This document shows, piece by piece, positions 1 to 8,714 of a stretch of DNA of 29,228 nt. Within the stretch, counting starts at the first letter, position 1; every line of letters starts with the position of its first letter. The position numbers and the translations under genes are program-made. Source of the stretch: Bacteroidales bacterium (GTDB lineage Bacteria > Bacteroidota > Bacteroidia > Bacteroidales > Muribaculaceae); assembly GCA_019416425.1 (NCBI GenBank), contig DXXK01000055.1, forward strand, positions 1 through 29,228, written 5' to 3'. Under the pieces are notes generated by a model, which searched no databases, was not told the origin of the DNA, and saw only the letters and a list, made by a program, of their open reading frames with translations.

Positions 1-203
1 GGTGACGGACTCATCCCCGTAAGGGATGACCGTTCAGCAGGAAAGCCGTATGATTGCGTGGCTGAACCTTCCAATCACCGGGCACCTGACGTACCGTGGG
101 GCACAGGGCGATTTTCACCCCCGCGTCAGCAATGCCGACCAAGGCACGGACAGGTGCCGCACGGCGGTCCGCCGTTTCCACAACCACATACCACTGTATA
201 GAA
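1..203 (+). other. Non-coding leader ahead of traA with two hairpins
   Basis: No convincing gene. A 7-bp stem (TCATCCC at 11-17 with GGGATGA at 23-29) and a short GC palindrome (CGGCGG at 162-167, CCGCCG at 169-174) precede the traA start. Open frames crossing this stretch extend traA upstream but lack family-like sequence. I see no clear TAnnTTTG box, so the operon promoter probably lies further left or is not of consensus form. The hairpins could belong to a regulated leader; that is inference. Confidence 0.3.
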
Positions 204-983
204 ATGACAGAACCGGTTTTTGTGGCTTTCGCCACCCAGAAAGGCGGAGCCGGAAAATCAACACTCACGACGCTTGTCGCGAGCTGCCTCCACTATCTCT
301 ACGGCAGAAAGGTACTTGCCATAGACTGCGACGCAAGACAGCACAGCATGGTCGAGTACCGCAGGAAGGACAGGCTGGTGATAAGGGAGAACCCCGCTGT
401 CAAGAGACGCTTCACCAAGTTCATGCACGGCTTCGGGGGCAGTGTCTATGAGATAATCAGCAGCGGGCCGGGCGAGGCACTCGCCACAGCCCAGAAAGCG
501 ATAGATGACGGCTATGCCGCCGACTTCGTGTTCTTCGATGTCACGGGCACGGTCAACGACCGCGAGATAGTGACGCTCCTCTCCGCGATGGACTACCTCT
601 TCGTCCCGATAACCCCGGAGACGGGAGACCTGAAAAGCTCTATCGGATTCGCGCACAACGTCCGCGAGTGCATGATACTCACAGGGGATTCGCGCATCAA
701 GGGAACATATCTCGTATGGAACAAGGTGCAGGCAAAAGACCGCGACAGCCTGTGCCAGATCATCAACCGCTATGCCGCCACTATGTGCATAGAGTCATTA
801 GAGACCATACTCCCCATGAGTGTCAAATTCACCAAGGACGGCACCGAGACAGGGAGGGGCGCGGTCTTCCGCTCCACCTTCATGCCCCCTGACAGGGCAC
901 TTCTCAAAAACAGTTATCTGCCCGAACTGGTGGATGAGATTCTCCAAACCATAACCCCCGAAGAATATGCCGACAAGACGTGA
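204..983 (+). CDS. traA: TraA-type ParA/MinD ATPase
   Basis: A 259-aa P-loop ATPase of the ParA/MinD family, the usual first gene of Bacteroides tra operons. Residues 13-20 form the deviant Walker A motif KGGAGKST, with its signature lysine K13 and the P-loop lysine K18. A switch-like IDCDA segment follows around residue 46 and a FFDVTG segment around residue 110. The reading frame is open from 96, but the family begins with a short strand just before the P-loop, so the ATG at 204 is preferred. The stop overlaps the next gene by 17 bp, which indicates translational coupling. A role in positioning the transfer machinery or DNA at the cell pole is inferred from the family. Confidence 0.85.
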   Translation: MTEPVFVAFATQKGGAGKSTLTTLVASCLHYLYGRKVLAIDCDARQHSMVEYRRKDRLVIRENPAVKRRFTKFMHGFGGSVYEIISSGPGEALATAQKAIDDGYAADFVFFDVTGTVNDREIVTLLSAMDYLFVPITPETGDLKSSIGFAHNVRECMILTGDSRIKGTYLVWNKVQAKDRDSLCQIINRYAATMCIESLETILPMSVKFTKDGTETGRGAVFRSTFMPPDRALLKNSYLPELVDEILQTITPEEYADKT

Positions 984-1353
984 GACAAACTTCGACGCCG
1001 ACAAGTTCCTCGACTCATACGAGGACAGGACAGCCTCCGCGATGCGTGACCCGGCAACGGTCAAAGAGCCGCCCAAGACTGCGGCGAAAGCCACTGAAAC
1101 ACCTGCCACAGCCTCACCCAAGGAGGTGGAGTACATGGAGAAATACCTCCTGCCCCAGAAATATGTGCGGGTGATAAAGAGCGGCAAGCAGGTCGCGGTC
1201 AGCGACGAGTTCAAGGTAAAGATTCAGAAACTACTGTTGTTCTTCTCCGACGGAGGGACGATAGCCGGATATGTAAACAACGTGCTGGAGCAGCATTTCC
1301 GGGAATTCGACGACGTTATCCAGCGAATGTTCAACAACACCAAGCAGATTTAG
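967..1353 (+). CDS. DUF3408-type conjugative transposon protein (traB/traC position)
   Basis: A 128-aa protein that starts inside the last codons of traA. The N-terminal half is polar and proline/alanine-rich and looks disordered. The C-terminal 65 residues match the DUF3408 pattern, with KYVRVIKSGKQVAVSDEF followed by two predicted helices and a TIAGYVNNVLEQHF stretch. DUF3408 proteins occur as one or two small genes right after the ParA gene in Bacteroidota elements. The fold looks like a ribbon-helix-helix-type DNA-binding module, which would suit a ParB-like partner of TraA, but that role is inference. No signal peptide or membrane segment is seen. Confidence 0.75.
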   Translation: MPTRRETNFDADKFLDSYEDRTASAMRDPATVKEPPKTAAKATETPATASPKEVEYMEKYLLPQKYVRVIKSGKQVAVSDEFKVKIQKLLLFFSDGGTIAGYVNNVLEQHFREFDDVIQRMFNNTKQI

Positions 1354-1355
1354 AG

Positions 1356-1658
1356 ATGGCAGACGAAAATATAAATGACATTAAAGGACGTCCGGGAAGG
1401 GAAATTGAGTGCCCGGCCCAAAAGGAGGCGGAGGCCTACCGCTCCATGTTCCTCGAACCGGGGGAAGTCGGAGCGCGGAAAGGCATATTCGTCCCGCGTG
1501 AACTGGTGGACCGGCTGAAGATGTCGGTGCCCCTCCTTGACGTGGAGGGCCTCACAATCGGGGTCTATGTGACACGGATACTCCTTCGGCACCTGTCGGA
1601 CAACGCCGGCATACTGAACCTCCTTATGGAGAAAGGCAAGAAAAAGACGCGCCTATGA
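1356..1658 (+). CDS. Second DUF3408-type protein
   Basis: A 100-aa protein two bases after the previous stop. Its core (KGIFVPRELVDRLKMSVPLL, then a GLTIGVYVTRILLRHL helix) aligns in layout with the C-terminal half of the preceding gene: basic strand, helix, 'xTIxxYVxxxLxxH' helix. The two are therefore probably an old tandem duplication, as is common in these operons. Its last codons overlap traD by 4 bp (ATGA). A small DNA-binding protein acting with the ParA homologue is the most likely role; the evidence is position and family only. Confidence 0.7.
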   Translation: MADENINDIKGRPGREIECPAQKEAEAYRSMFLEPGEVGARKGIFVPRELVDRLKMSVPLLDVEGLTIGVYVTRILLRHLSDNAGILNLLMEKGKKKTRL

Positions 1659-2317
1659 ACACAGTCCTGAGCGTATTGATAATCTGCGGCTTCCTCTACC
1701 TGTCGTTTGTGACGTGGATGTTCCGCAGGAAAGAGGGGGATGCAAAGCCTCCCTCGAAAGAAGAGGCACAGCCACCCGCCTCCGGCTCCCCGCTATCGGT
1801 GGTCCCCAAAAGCGACTTCGACATGGAGGAGTTCCGGAAATCACTCGCCGTCACGCTGACATCAGCGGTCAGACAGGCACTTGGGGCTGAGACCGTGGAA
1901 TCCGACCCAGCCGGAAACCACGGCGGCGACAATGACGAAGAAGACCCCGACATGGATGATGTTGATCCCGGACTGGTATCCCCTCCGGCCACGGGCGACA
2001 GCATCGACGAGATTGAGGATGCGCTGAACATGGCTGTCAATCCCGGTGCCGATAACGTCAGCAAGGCCAAGGCCGGAGACGTGCTGTCCGGTATGCGCGA
2101 CGTGGTTTTCATCGGCAGGCTGATGGAGGCCGACAGGCGAATAAGCGACGGTGTGATGGACTGCATCGCGGAGAGTATGCGCATGAGGAACGCAGCCCGC
2201 GGCAGGAAGAAAGGCAGCCCGGCACCGAAAGCCAAGGCAAAGCCTGTGGATATAGGCGGAGTCCTCCGGAACCCGGATTTTGTGAAACATAAAAAAGACA
2301 ACGATGAAGAAAGCTGA
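1655..2317 (+). CDS. traD: TraD-like conjugative transposon protein
   Basis: A 220-aa protein with an N-terminal membrane anchor at about residues 3-22 followed by RRK, so the body is predicted to be cytoplasmic. The middle (about residues 75-115) is strongly acidic (runs such as DNDEEDPDMDDVD). The C-terminal part is a helical domain with an ISDGVMDCIAESMRMRNAA segment and a basic tail. Position between the DUF3408 genes and traE, together with this architecture, matches TraD of Bacteroides elements. The function is unknown. It is unrelated to the F-plasmid TraD coupling ATPase: there is no P-loop. The start overlaps the upstream stop. Confidence 0.65.
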   Translation: MNTVLSVLIICGFLYLSFVTWMFRRKEGDAKPPSKEEAQPPASGSPLSVVPKSDFDMEEFRKSLAVTLTSAVRQALGAETVESDPAGNHGGDNDEEDPDMDDVDPGLVSPPATGDSIDEIEDALNMAVNPGADNVSKAKAGDVLSGMRDVVFIGRLMEADRRISDGVMDCIAESMRMRNAARGRKKGSPAPKAKAKPVDIGGVLRNPDFVKHKKDNDEES

Positions 2318-2361
2318 TTACGGATGATGCCGCCCGAGGCACAGCACAGGCCCGTCGAGGC

Positions 2362-2382
2362 CCCGACACAACCCGCGTCGGG
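2362..2382 (+). other. Hairpin in the traD-traE gap
   Basis: The 99-bp gap between traD and traE contains CCCGAC (2362-2367) and GTCGGG (2377-2382), a 6-bp stem with a 9-nt loop and no T-tract behind it. It may be an mRNA processing or stability site where expression of the pilin-like gene is set apart from traA-D. A 21-codon ATG frame (2324-2389) also lies here, but nothing supports its translation. Confidence 0.3.
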
Positions 2383-2416
2383 AGAATAGAAGCCCGGCGC
2401 ACAATACAAGACCCGT

Positions 2417-2746
2417 ATGAAAACAGCAAAAAACAAAATGATGATTCTCAAAGGACGGTTCGTCCTCGCCATGCTCATGGTCCTCTGCTCCGTGGAGTTC
2501 GTGAGCGCAGCAGGCAACGGCCTTTCGGGTATCAACGAGGCAACCAACATGGTGTCCTCATATTTTGAGCCCGGCGTGAAACTTATCTACGCCATAGGCG
2601 CGGTGGTGGGTCTCATAGGGGGTGTAAAATGCTACTCCAAATGGTCGAGCGGCGACCCCGACACCTCCAAGACCGCCGCGAGCTGGTTCGGTGCCTGTAT
2701 CTTCCTCATAGTGGCAGCCACAATCCTCAAATCCTTCTTCCTCTGA
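2417..2746 (+). CDS. traE: TraE, DUF4134 membrane protein (VirB2-pilin-like position)
   Basis: A 109-aa protein with a signal-like hydrophobic stretch at about residues 13-31 ending in VSAAG, then two further membrane segments at about 52-70 and 90-108. The body has the DUF4134 signature GINEATNMVSSYFEPGVKLIY and a conserved KCYSKW...GDPDT loop. Size, topology and position just before TraF and the VirB4-like TraG mirror the VirB2 pilin/VirB3 arrangement of type IV secretion systems, so a pilin-like role is usually inferred. The start is the only ATG that gives a complete leader. Confidence 0.85.
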   Translation: MKTAKNKMMILKGRFVLAMLMVLCSVEFVSAAGNGLSGINEATNMVSSYFEPGVKLIYAIGAVVGLIGGVKCYSKWSSGDPDTSKTAASWFGACIFLIVAATILKSFFL

Positions 2747-3075
2747 TGCCCGAATACTCTATAAACAAGGGCATAGGTCGCAGTGTGGAATACCGGGGAC
2801 TGAAAGCGCAATACCTTCTGATATTCGCCGTGGGACTACTGTCAATGTTCATACTGTTCGTGGTGATGTACGTCGCGGGGGTGCCCCAGTGGTTCTGCAT
2901 CGGCTTCACCGCCGTTGCCGCCCCCTCCCTCGTGTGGCTCACCTTCCGGCTCAACGCCAGATACGGGCAGTACGGACTCATGAAACTCGGCGCGGCAAGA
3001 TTCCGACCGCGCTACATAATCAACCGCAAGCGTATCAAACGACTAATAAAGACAAGAAATGCGAAACACGCTTAA
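2746..3075 (+). CDS. traF: TraF, DUF4133 membrane protein (VirB3-like position)
   Basis: A 109-aa protein whose ATG shares one base with the traE stop (TGATG), so the downstream ATG of a longer open frame is the right start. It has the DUF4133 N-terminus (SINKGIGRSVEYRGLKAQY), two adjacent membrane helices at about residues 24-45 and 50-68, and a basic C-terminal tail. This matches VirB3 in size and in position directly before the VirB4-like ATPase. The last 17 bp overlap traG. It is probably an inner-membrane partner of TraG. Confidence 0.85.
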   Translation: MPEYSINKGIGRSVEYRGLKAQYLLIFAVGLLSMFILFVVMYVAGVPQWFCIGFTAVAAPSLVWLTFRLNARYGQYGLMKLGAARFRPRYIINRKRIKRLIKTRNAKHA

Positions 3076-5560
3076 AGCGACTACGCTCGAAAGCAAGCTC
3101 CCCATTCTCGCCGTCGAACACGGCTGCATCATCTCAAAGGACGCCGACATCACGGCGGCCTTTGAGGTGGGGCTCCCGGAGCTGTTCACCGTCACCTCCG
3201 CGGAATACGGGGCCATGCACTCGGCATGGTGCAAGGCCATAAAGGTGCTGCCCCGTTTCTCGGTGGTACACAAGCAGGACATATTCGTCAGCGAGAAATA
3301 CCGCCTGGAGTTGCAGAAAGAGGGTCTTTCGTTCCTCGACCGCTCCTTTGAGCGTCACTTCAACGAAAGGCCGTATCTCGACCACCGCTGCTACCTGTTC
3401 CTGACCAAGACCACCCGCGAGAGGGCGCGGCAGCAGAGCAATTTTTCCACACTCTGCCGCGGGCGCATACTCCCGAAGGAACTTGACCACGAGGCCGTCG
3501 TGAAGTTCATGGAGTCGGTGGAGCAGTTCGAGCGCATCATCAACGACTCCGGCCACATCACCCTGCGCCGTCTGACCGACGGGGAGCTGGTAGGCACTGA
3601 CACATCTTCGGGACTGATCGAGAAATATATGTCCCTCTCTATGGATGACGTCGCCTGTCTTGAAGACATAGACCTCTCGGCACAGCAGATGAGGATAGGC
3701 GACAATATGCTTTGCCTCCACACCCTGTCGGACACCGACGACCTGCCGGCCAAGGTCGGCACCGACAACCGCTATGAGCGGTTATCGACCGACCGCTCGG
3801 ACTGCCGCATGAGCTTCGCGTCACCTGTCGGACTGCTTCTGCCATGCAACCACATCTATAATCAGTATGTGTTTGTTGACGACCACGACGAGAACCTCGC
3901 GAAGTTTGAGAAGACGGCCCGCAACATGAACAGCCTATCCAAGTACAGCCGTTCAAACGCTATCAACAAGGAGTGGATAGACCTATATCTCAACGAGGCG
4001 CACAGTTACGGGCTGACGTCGGTCAGGGCGCATTTCAACGTCATGGCGTGGAGCGACGACGCCGAGGAGCTTCGCCGCATCAAGAACGATGTCGGCGGAC
4101 AGCTCGCCACAATGGGATGTATGCCCAGGCACGACACCATCGACTGCCCGACGCTGTTCTGGGCGGGGATGCCCGGCAACGAGGCCGATTTTCCTGCCGA
4201 GGAAAGTTTCTACACGTTCATCGAGCCGGCGGCCTGTTTCTTCACGGCCGAGACAAACTACCGTTCCTCGCTGTCGCCTTTCGGAATAAAGATGGTTGAC
4301 AGGCTCACCGGGAGACCGGTACACCTCGACATATCGGATGAGCCGATGAAACGCGGCATAACCACCAACCGCAACAAGTTCATCCTCGGGCCGTCAGGCA
4401 GCGGAAAGTCATTCTTCACCAACCATCTGGTGCGCCAATATTTCGAGCAGGGTGCCCATGTGCTGCTGATTGACACCGGCAACTCGTGTGAAGGACTGAG
4501 CAACCTTATCCGCAACCGTACACACGGGGAGGATGGCATATACTACACCTATACGGAGGACAGCCCGATTTCATTCAACCCTTTCTACACCGAAGACGGG
4601 GTGTTCGACGTGGAGAAGAAGGACAGCATCAAGACCCTGTTGCTGACGCTGTGGAAGTCGGAGGACGACCATGTGAGCAAGACCGAGAGCGGCGAGCTTG
4701 GTTCCGCGCTGTCAATGTTCCTCGACAAGATGCGGTCAGACGGCAATATAGTCCCGTGTTTCAATTCCTTCTACGAGTTCATGCGCGACGATTACCGGGC
4801 TGAAATGGCGCAGCGTCCCATACCTATATATAAACAGGACTTCGACATCGACAATTTCCTGACCACGCTGAGGCAGTATTACCACGGGGGCCGTTTCGAC
4901 TTCCTGCTGAACTCCAAGGAGAACATAGACCTGCTCGGCAAGCGTTTCGTGGTGTTCGAGATTGATTCGATACGCGACAACAAGGAGCTGTTCCCGGTGG
5001 TGACGATCATAATAATGGAGGCCTTCATCAACAAGATGCGCCGTCTGAAAGGTATCCGCAAGCTCCTTATCGTGGAGGAGGCATGGAAAGCGTTGTCCAC
5101 CAATACGATGAGCGAGTACCTCAAATATATGTTCAAGACGGTTCGCAAGTATTTCGGCGAGGCAGTCGTGGTGACCCAGGAGGTTGACGACATCATATCC
5201 TCGCCGGTGGTGAAGGAGACCATAATCAACAATTCCGACTGCAAGATACTCCTCGACCAGCGAAAGTACATGAACCGCTTTGACCAGATACAGTCGCTGC
5301 TCGGACTCACCGACAAGGAGAAGGCCCAGATATTGTCGATAAACCTCGCCAACAACCCGAACCGGCTTTACAAGGAGGTGTGGATAGGGCTTGGAGGCAC
5401 ACAGTCCGCGGTCTATGCGACCGAGGTCAGCCGTGAGGAGTATTACTGCTACACCACCGAGGAGACCGAGAAAATCAAGGTGCAGGAAACCGCGCGGAGA
5501 CTCGGAGGCGACATCGAGGCGGCTATCAAACTTTTAGCAAACGAAGACAAAGAATTATGA
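3059..5560 (+). CDS. traG: TraG, VirB4-type conjugation ATPase
   Basis: An 833-aa cytoplasmic ATPase that powers the type IV secretion channel. The Walker A motif GPSGSGKS lies at about residues 444-451, followed by FFTNHLVRQYFEQG. The Walker B region LLIVEEAWKAL is near residue 670, and VVVTQEVDDI, typical of VirB4, follows some 30 residues later. The N-terminal 400 residues are the CagE/TrbE/VirB4-like domain. The length is normal for Bacteroides TraG. It overlaps traF by 17 bp and the next gene by 4 bp (ATGA). It is a VirB4 homologue, not a VirD4 coupling protein: no membrane segment precedes the P-loop. Confidence 0.95.
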   Translation: MRNTLKATTLESKLPILAVEHGCIISKDADITAAFEVGLPELFTVTSAEYGAMHSAWCKAIKVLPRFSVVHKQDIFVSEKYRLELQKEGLSFLDRSFERHFNERPYLDHRCYLFLTKTTRERARQQSNFSTLCRGRILPKELDHEAVVKFMESVEQFERIINDSGHITLRRLTDGELVGTDTSSGLIEKYMSLSMDDVACLEDIDLSAQQMRIGDNMLCLHTLSDTDDLPAKVGTDNRYERLSTDRSDCRMSFASPVGLLLPCNHIYNQYVFVDDHDENLAKFEKTARNMNSLSKYSRSNAINKEWIDLYLNEAHSYGLTSVRAHFNVMAWSDDAEELRRIKNDVGGQLATMGCMPRHDTIDCPTLFWAGMPGNEADFPAEESFYTFIEPAACFFTAETNYRSSLSPFGIKMVDRLTGRPVHLDISDEPMKRGITTNRNKFILGPSGSGKSFFTNHLVRQYFEQGAHVLLIDTGNSCEGLSNLIRNRTHGEDGIYYTYTEDSPISFNPFYTEDGVFDVEKKDSIKTLLLTLWKSEDDHVSKTESGELGSALSMFLDKMRSDGNIVPCFNSFYEFMRDDYRAEMAQRPIPIYKQDFDIDNFLTTLRQYYHGGRFDFLLNSKENIDLLGKRFVVFEIDSIRDNKELFPVVTIIIMEAFINKMRRLKGIRKLLIVEEAWKALSTNTMSEYLKYMFKTVRKYFGEAVVVTQEVDDIISSPVVKETIINNSDCKILLDQRKYMNRFDQIQSLLGLTDKEKAQILSINLANNPNRLYKEVWIGLGGTQSAVYATEVSREEYYCYTTEETEKIKVQETARRLGGDIEAAIKLLANEDKEL

Positions 5561-6255
5561 TTGACCAGATTATTTCGACAGTCGGCGACTTCATGTCGTC
5601 ACTGTCCCCGACGATAATTTATCGCTACCGGGTTTTAATGGTGCTGTTATGCGCCTTCAACGCCCTCCTGCTGCTGTTCCTGCTTTTCAGGACTCCGGCC
5701 AGTATCCGACGACGTGACAGGTTTTTCCTGTCGGCTCTTGCCGACATCGTGGCGGACCGTTTCGCCGAAGACGCGGGCAAGGCGTTTTCAAACGCCCTCA
5801 ATTCCAGATTTCCCGTTGACGACGATACGGACCCGCGCAATAAAATCAGCGGCAGGTGGCACGTTCCGATTATCGGGATGACTTTGGACATCCGCAAGGA
5901 AAGAGGCTTCTGGCGGGCAGACATAGAGGGCCATTATTGCGGACACTCATACGCGGACAACACGGTCATGCGCTATCTTGACAACGAGACATTCGACAAG
6001 AACTTATATACCGCGCAAGGCAAGAGATACTGGACTGTCGCATACGACGAACTGCTCGACACCCTTTTCATCCCCGAACTGGATATGACCTTCATCCGTC
6101 AACCGGACACCCCTGTTCCCGATATGCGGGTACAGATCATGGATGTGGTATCAGATGAACCGCAGGGACACGAACAGCTCCACGAACCGGATGCCGCGTT
6201 TGAAGAACTTTCAGAGACTCCCGGCAGGGAGAACAGTAACGAGCCGGAAAAATAG
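5557..6255 (+). CDS. Membrane-anchored tra-operon protein between traG and traI
   Basis: A 232-aa protein whose start overlaps the traG stop by 4 bp. It has one membrane helix at about residues 27-45 followed by RRRDR, then a globular domain (about residues 90-180) with a G-R-W-x-V-P-I-I-G strand, DIRKERGFWRADIEGHY, and alternating beta-rich segments ending in FIPELDMTFIRQ. The last 40 residues are acidic and low in complexity. The beta-rich domain resembles DUF3876, small proteins found in Bacteroides elements at this position, but I hold that loosely. The function is unknown. The position is equivalent to traH of CTnDOT. Confidence 0.7.
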   Translation: MIDQIISTVGDFMSSLSPTIIYRYRVLMVLLCAFNALLLLFLLFRTPASIRRRDRFFLSALADIVADRFAEDAGKAFSNALNSRFPVDDDTDPRNKISGRWHVPIIGMTLDIRKERGFWRADIEGHYCGHSYADNTVMRYLDNETFDKNLYTAQGKRYWTVAYDELLDTLFIPELDMTFIRQPDTPVPDMRVQIMDVVSDEPQGHEQLHEPDAAFEELSETPGRENSNEPEK

Positions 6256-6261
6256 CGATGT

Positions 6262-6396
6262 ATGAATATACTACGGATAATACTGATAATCATAACGGCC
6301 TGTGTCGCCGTTGTCGCCCTCCTCCTGAGACTCGCGTTGCGGACACTCTCTTTCGGGGTAAGGCTCATAGGAGGATTGGCCTCCAGAATATATTAA
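6262..6396 (+). CDS. 44-residue single-helix membrane peptide
   Basis: A short gene of 44 codons in the gap between the DUF3876-like gene and traI. It starts MNILRIILIIITACVAVVAL, continues as one long hydrophobic helix (about residues 3-23), and ends in a basic amphipathic tail with RLALRTLSFGVRLIGGL. Six bases separate it from the upstream stop and 18 from traI. A competing frame over the same bases (from 6258) reads as polar sequence without family-like features and runs into traI, so this frame is preferred. The topology suggests a small inner-membrane subunit of the channel. Coding status rests on spacing and hydrophobicity only. Confidence 0.5.
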   Translation: MNILRIILIIITACVAVVALLLRLALRTLSFGVRLIGGLASRIY

Positions 6397-6414
6397 CGAA
6401 AAAAATAACAAAAC

Positions 6415-7053
6415 ATGGCAAGACTGAAATACATTATGGCGGCACTCCTGATGTGCCTTCTTTTCGGCGCGGGGAGGGCAAACGCCCAGTGGACTGTGAT
6501 TGACCCCTCCAACATCGCCCAGAGCATCGTCAACAACTCGAAGTCTCTCGTTCAGGAATCCAAGACGGCGACGCACATGGTGAAGTCGTTTCAGGAGACG
6601 GTGAAGATTTACGAGCAGGGAAAGAAATATTACGACGCGCTCCGCTCGGTCAACAACCTTGTGCGCGACGCCCGCAAGGTGCAGCAGACAGTCCTGATGC
6701 TCGGAGACATAAGCGAGACCTATGTGACCAACTTCCGCAAGATGCTCACCGACCCCAACTTCACATCATCGGAACTCTCGGCCATAGCCGCCGGGTACAC
6801 CCGTCTGCTGGAGGAGGCCAACGGTGTCCTCGGAGAGCTTAAAAACGTTGTGAACATCACAACCATGTCCATGACGGACAAGGACCGCATGGACATAGTG
6901 GACCGGTGCTATAAGGAGATGAGCCGCTTCCGAAACCTTACGGCATACTATACCAACAAGAACATCTCCGTGTCCTATCTCCGCGCCAAGAAGAAGGCCG
7001 ACACCCAGAGGGTCGTGAACCTCTACGGCAAGGGAGCGCAAAAATACTGGTAA
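6415..7053 (+). CDS. traI: TraI, DUF4141 periplasmic protein (VirB5-like position)
   Basis: A 212-aa exported protein. Residues 1-24 form a signal peptide cut near RANAQ-W. The mature part is almost entirely helical, with repeated polar heptads (SLVQESKTATHMVKSFQETV and others) and no membrane helix, fitting DUF4141. Bacteroides TraI lies between TraG and the polytopic TraJ, the place that VirB5 occupies before VirB6 in other type IV systems, so a pilus-tip or periplasmic role is inferred. Four bases separate it from traJ. Confidence 0.85.
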   Translation: MARLKYIMAALLMCLLFGAGRANAQWTVIDPSNIAQSIVNNSKSLVQESKTATHMVKSFQETVKIYEQGKKYYDALRSVNNLVRDARKVQQTVLMLGDISETYVTNFRKMLTDPNFTSSELSAIAAGYTRLLEEANGVLGELKNVVNITTMSMTDKDRMDIVDRCYKEMSRFRNLTAYYTNKNISVSYLRAKKKADTQRVVNLYGKGAQKYW

Positions 7054-7056
7054 CCC

Positions 7057-8067
7057 ATGCTTTGCGCTATAGACTTCACAAACCTGCACACTATCCTCCG
7101 CTCGCTCTATGACGAGATGATGCCCCTCTGCTCCGACATGGCGGGGGTGGCGCAGGGGATAGCCGGACTCGGCGCGCTGTTCTATGTCGCCTACCGCGTA
7201 TGGCAGTCACTGGCCAGGGCGGAGCCGGTCGATGTCTTCCCCCTGCTGCGTCCCTTCGCCGTCGGATTCTGCATCATGTTCTTCCCGACAGTGGTGCTCG
7301 GCACGATCAATTCCATAATGTCGCCCATAGTTCAGGGGACCGCCTCCATGCTTGACGGTCAGACACTGGATATGCAGAAATACCGCGAGGAGAAAGACCG
7401 GCTCGAATACGAGGCGATGATGCGGGACCCCTCTACAGCATACCTTGTGGATGACGCGGAATTCGACCGGCAGATTGACGAGCTGGGCGTGACCGAGGTC
7501 GGCACCGCCGCCGGGATGTATATCGAGCGCGGGATGTACAAGGTGAAGAAGGCCATTCAGAACTTCTTCCGCGAGTTGCTGGAGCTGCTTTTTCAGGCGG
7601 CGTCGCTGACGATAGACACGATAAGGACATTTTTCCTCATAGTGCTGGCGATACTCGGCCCGATAAGTTTCGCAATATCGGTGTGGGACGGCTTCCAGAC
7701 CACCCTCGTGCAATGGATATGCAGGTATGTCCAAACCTACCTGTGGCTGCCGGTCGCGGATTTGTTCTCCACGATACTGGCGAAAATCCAGGTCCTGATG
7801 TTGCAGAACGACATCTCCGAGCTTACCAACAACCCCAATGCAAACCTTGATTCCAGCAACACCACATATCTGGTTTTCATGATAATAGGAATAATCGGCT
7901 ACTTCACTATCCCGACTGTCGCGGGCTGGATAATACAGGCCGGGGGCATGGGCAGCTACGGAAGGGCCGTCAACAACACCGCGCAACAGGCCGGTTCGGT
8001 CGCGGGCAGTCTCGGCGGTGCAGCCGCAGGCAATGCGGCCGGGCGTTTCAGGAGACTGTTCAAATGA
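7057..8067 (+). CDS. traJ: TraJ, polytopic VirB6-like channel protein
   Basis: A 336-aa integral membrane protein. Hydrophobic segments are visible at about residues 25-48, 66-86, 185-215, 225-240 and 268-290. The C-terminus is a glycine/alanine-rich tail (AGSVAGSLGGAAAGNAAG) ending in RFRRLFK. This is the layout of Bacteroides TraJ and of VirB6-type proteins that line the inner-membrane part of the channel. A polar domain between the second and third helices (about residues 100-170) carries charged DRLEYEAMMRD and VDDAEFDRQIDELG stretches. It lies between traI and traK in the standard order. Confidence 0.9.
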   Translation: MLCAIDFTNLHTILRSLYDEMMPLCSDMAGVAQGIAGLGALFYVAYRVWQSLARAEPVDVFPLLRPFAVGFCIMFFPTVVLGTINSIMSPIVQGTASMLDGQTLDMQKYREEKDRLEYEAMMRDPSTAYLVDDAEFDRQIDELGVTEVGTAAGMYIERGMYKVKKAIQNFFRELLELLFQAASLTIDTIRTFFLIVLAILGPISFAISVWDGFQTTLVQWICRYVQTYLWLPVADLFSTILAKIQVLMLQNDISELTNNPNANLDSSNTTYLVFMIIGIIGYFTIPTVAGWIIQAGGMGSYGRAVNNTAQQAGSVAGSLGGAAAGNAAGRFRRLFK

Positions 8068-8085
8068 AATTCAAACGACGATTAA

Positions 8086-8709
8086 ATGGAGTTCAAATCG
8101 CTTAAAAACATCGAGACCTCCTTCCGGCAGATACGTCTTTTCGGCATAGTGTTCGTGTCGATGTGCGCTGCGGTGGTTACGGTTGCACTCGTTGCGGTGT
8201 TCAACTTCGCAGAAAAGCAGCGGGAGAAAATCTATGTCCTCGACAACGGCAAATCGTTGATGCTGGCACTGTCACAGGACATGAGCCAGAACCGCCCGGC
8301 GGAGGCGAGGGAACACGTCAGACGCTTTCACGAACTGTTCTTCTCGCTGTCACCCGACAAGTCGGCCATTGAGCACAACATAAACCGTGCCCTCATACTC
8401 TCCGACAAGAGCGCGTACAACTACTATTCCGACTACTCCGAGAAGGGCTATTACAACCGCATAATCTCCGGCAACATAAATCAGGTGTGTATCGTGGACA
8501 GCGTTTCGTGCGACTTCGACAACTACCCCTACACGGCGAGGACCTATGCGCGTCAGATGATTATCCGCCAGAGCAACGTCACCGAGAGAAGCCTTGTGAC
8601 GGTATGCCGCCTGACAAACTCGTCGCGTTCCGACGACAACCCCAACGGATTCATTATCGAGGGATTCAACATTATCGAGAACAAGGATATATCAACTGTA
8701 AAAAGATAA
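8086..8709 (+). CDS. traK: TraK conjugation protein (VirB8-like position)
   Basis: A 207-aa bitopic protein. A short cytoplasmic N-terminus (FKSLKNIETSFRQIR) precedes one membrane helix at about residues 19-41, and the remaining 165 residues form a predicted periplasmic domain with YARQMIIRQSNVTERSLVT, typical of Bacteroides TraK. The topology and position after TraJ correspond to VirB8, an assembly factor of the inner-membrane complex. No deviation from the family is seen. Five bases separate it from traL. Confidence 0.9.
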   Translation: MEFKSLKNIETSFRQIRLFGIVFVSMCAAVVTVALVAVFNFAEKQREKIYVLDNGKSLMLALSQDMSQNRPAEAREHVRRFHELFFSLSPDKSAIEHNINRALILSDKSAYNYYSDYSEKGYYNRIISGNINQVCIVDSVSCDFDNYPYTARTYARQMIIRQSNVTERSLVTVCRLTNSSRSDDNPNGFIIEGFNIIENKDISTVKR

Positions 8710-8714
8710 CGGAT

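Noticed and set aside
2324..2389. 21-codon ATG frame in the traD-traE gap
   Set aside because: Proline-rich, no hydrophobic or conserved pattern, and it overlaps the hairpin; more likely untranslated.
1696..2550. Minus-strand open frame of 284 codons opposite traD and traE
   Set aside because: Serine-rich mirror image of the acidic traD frame, no domain pattern, and it crosses two real genes.
3059..5560. TraG as the missing VirD4 coupling protein
   Set aside because: It has the CagE/VirB4-like N-domain, VirB4-type Walker B surroundings and no N-terminal membrane helices, so it is the channel ATPase.
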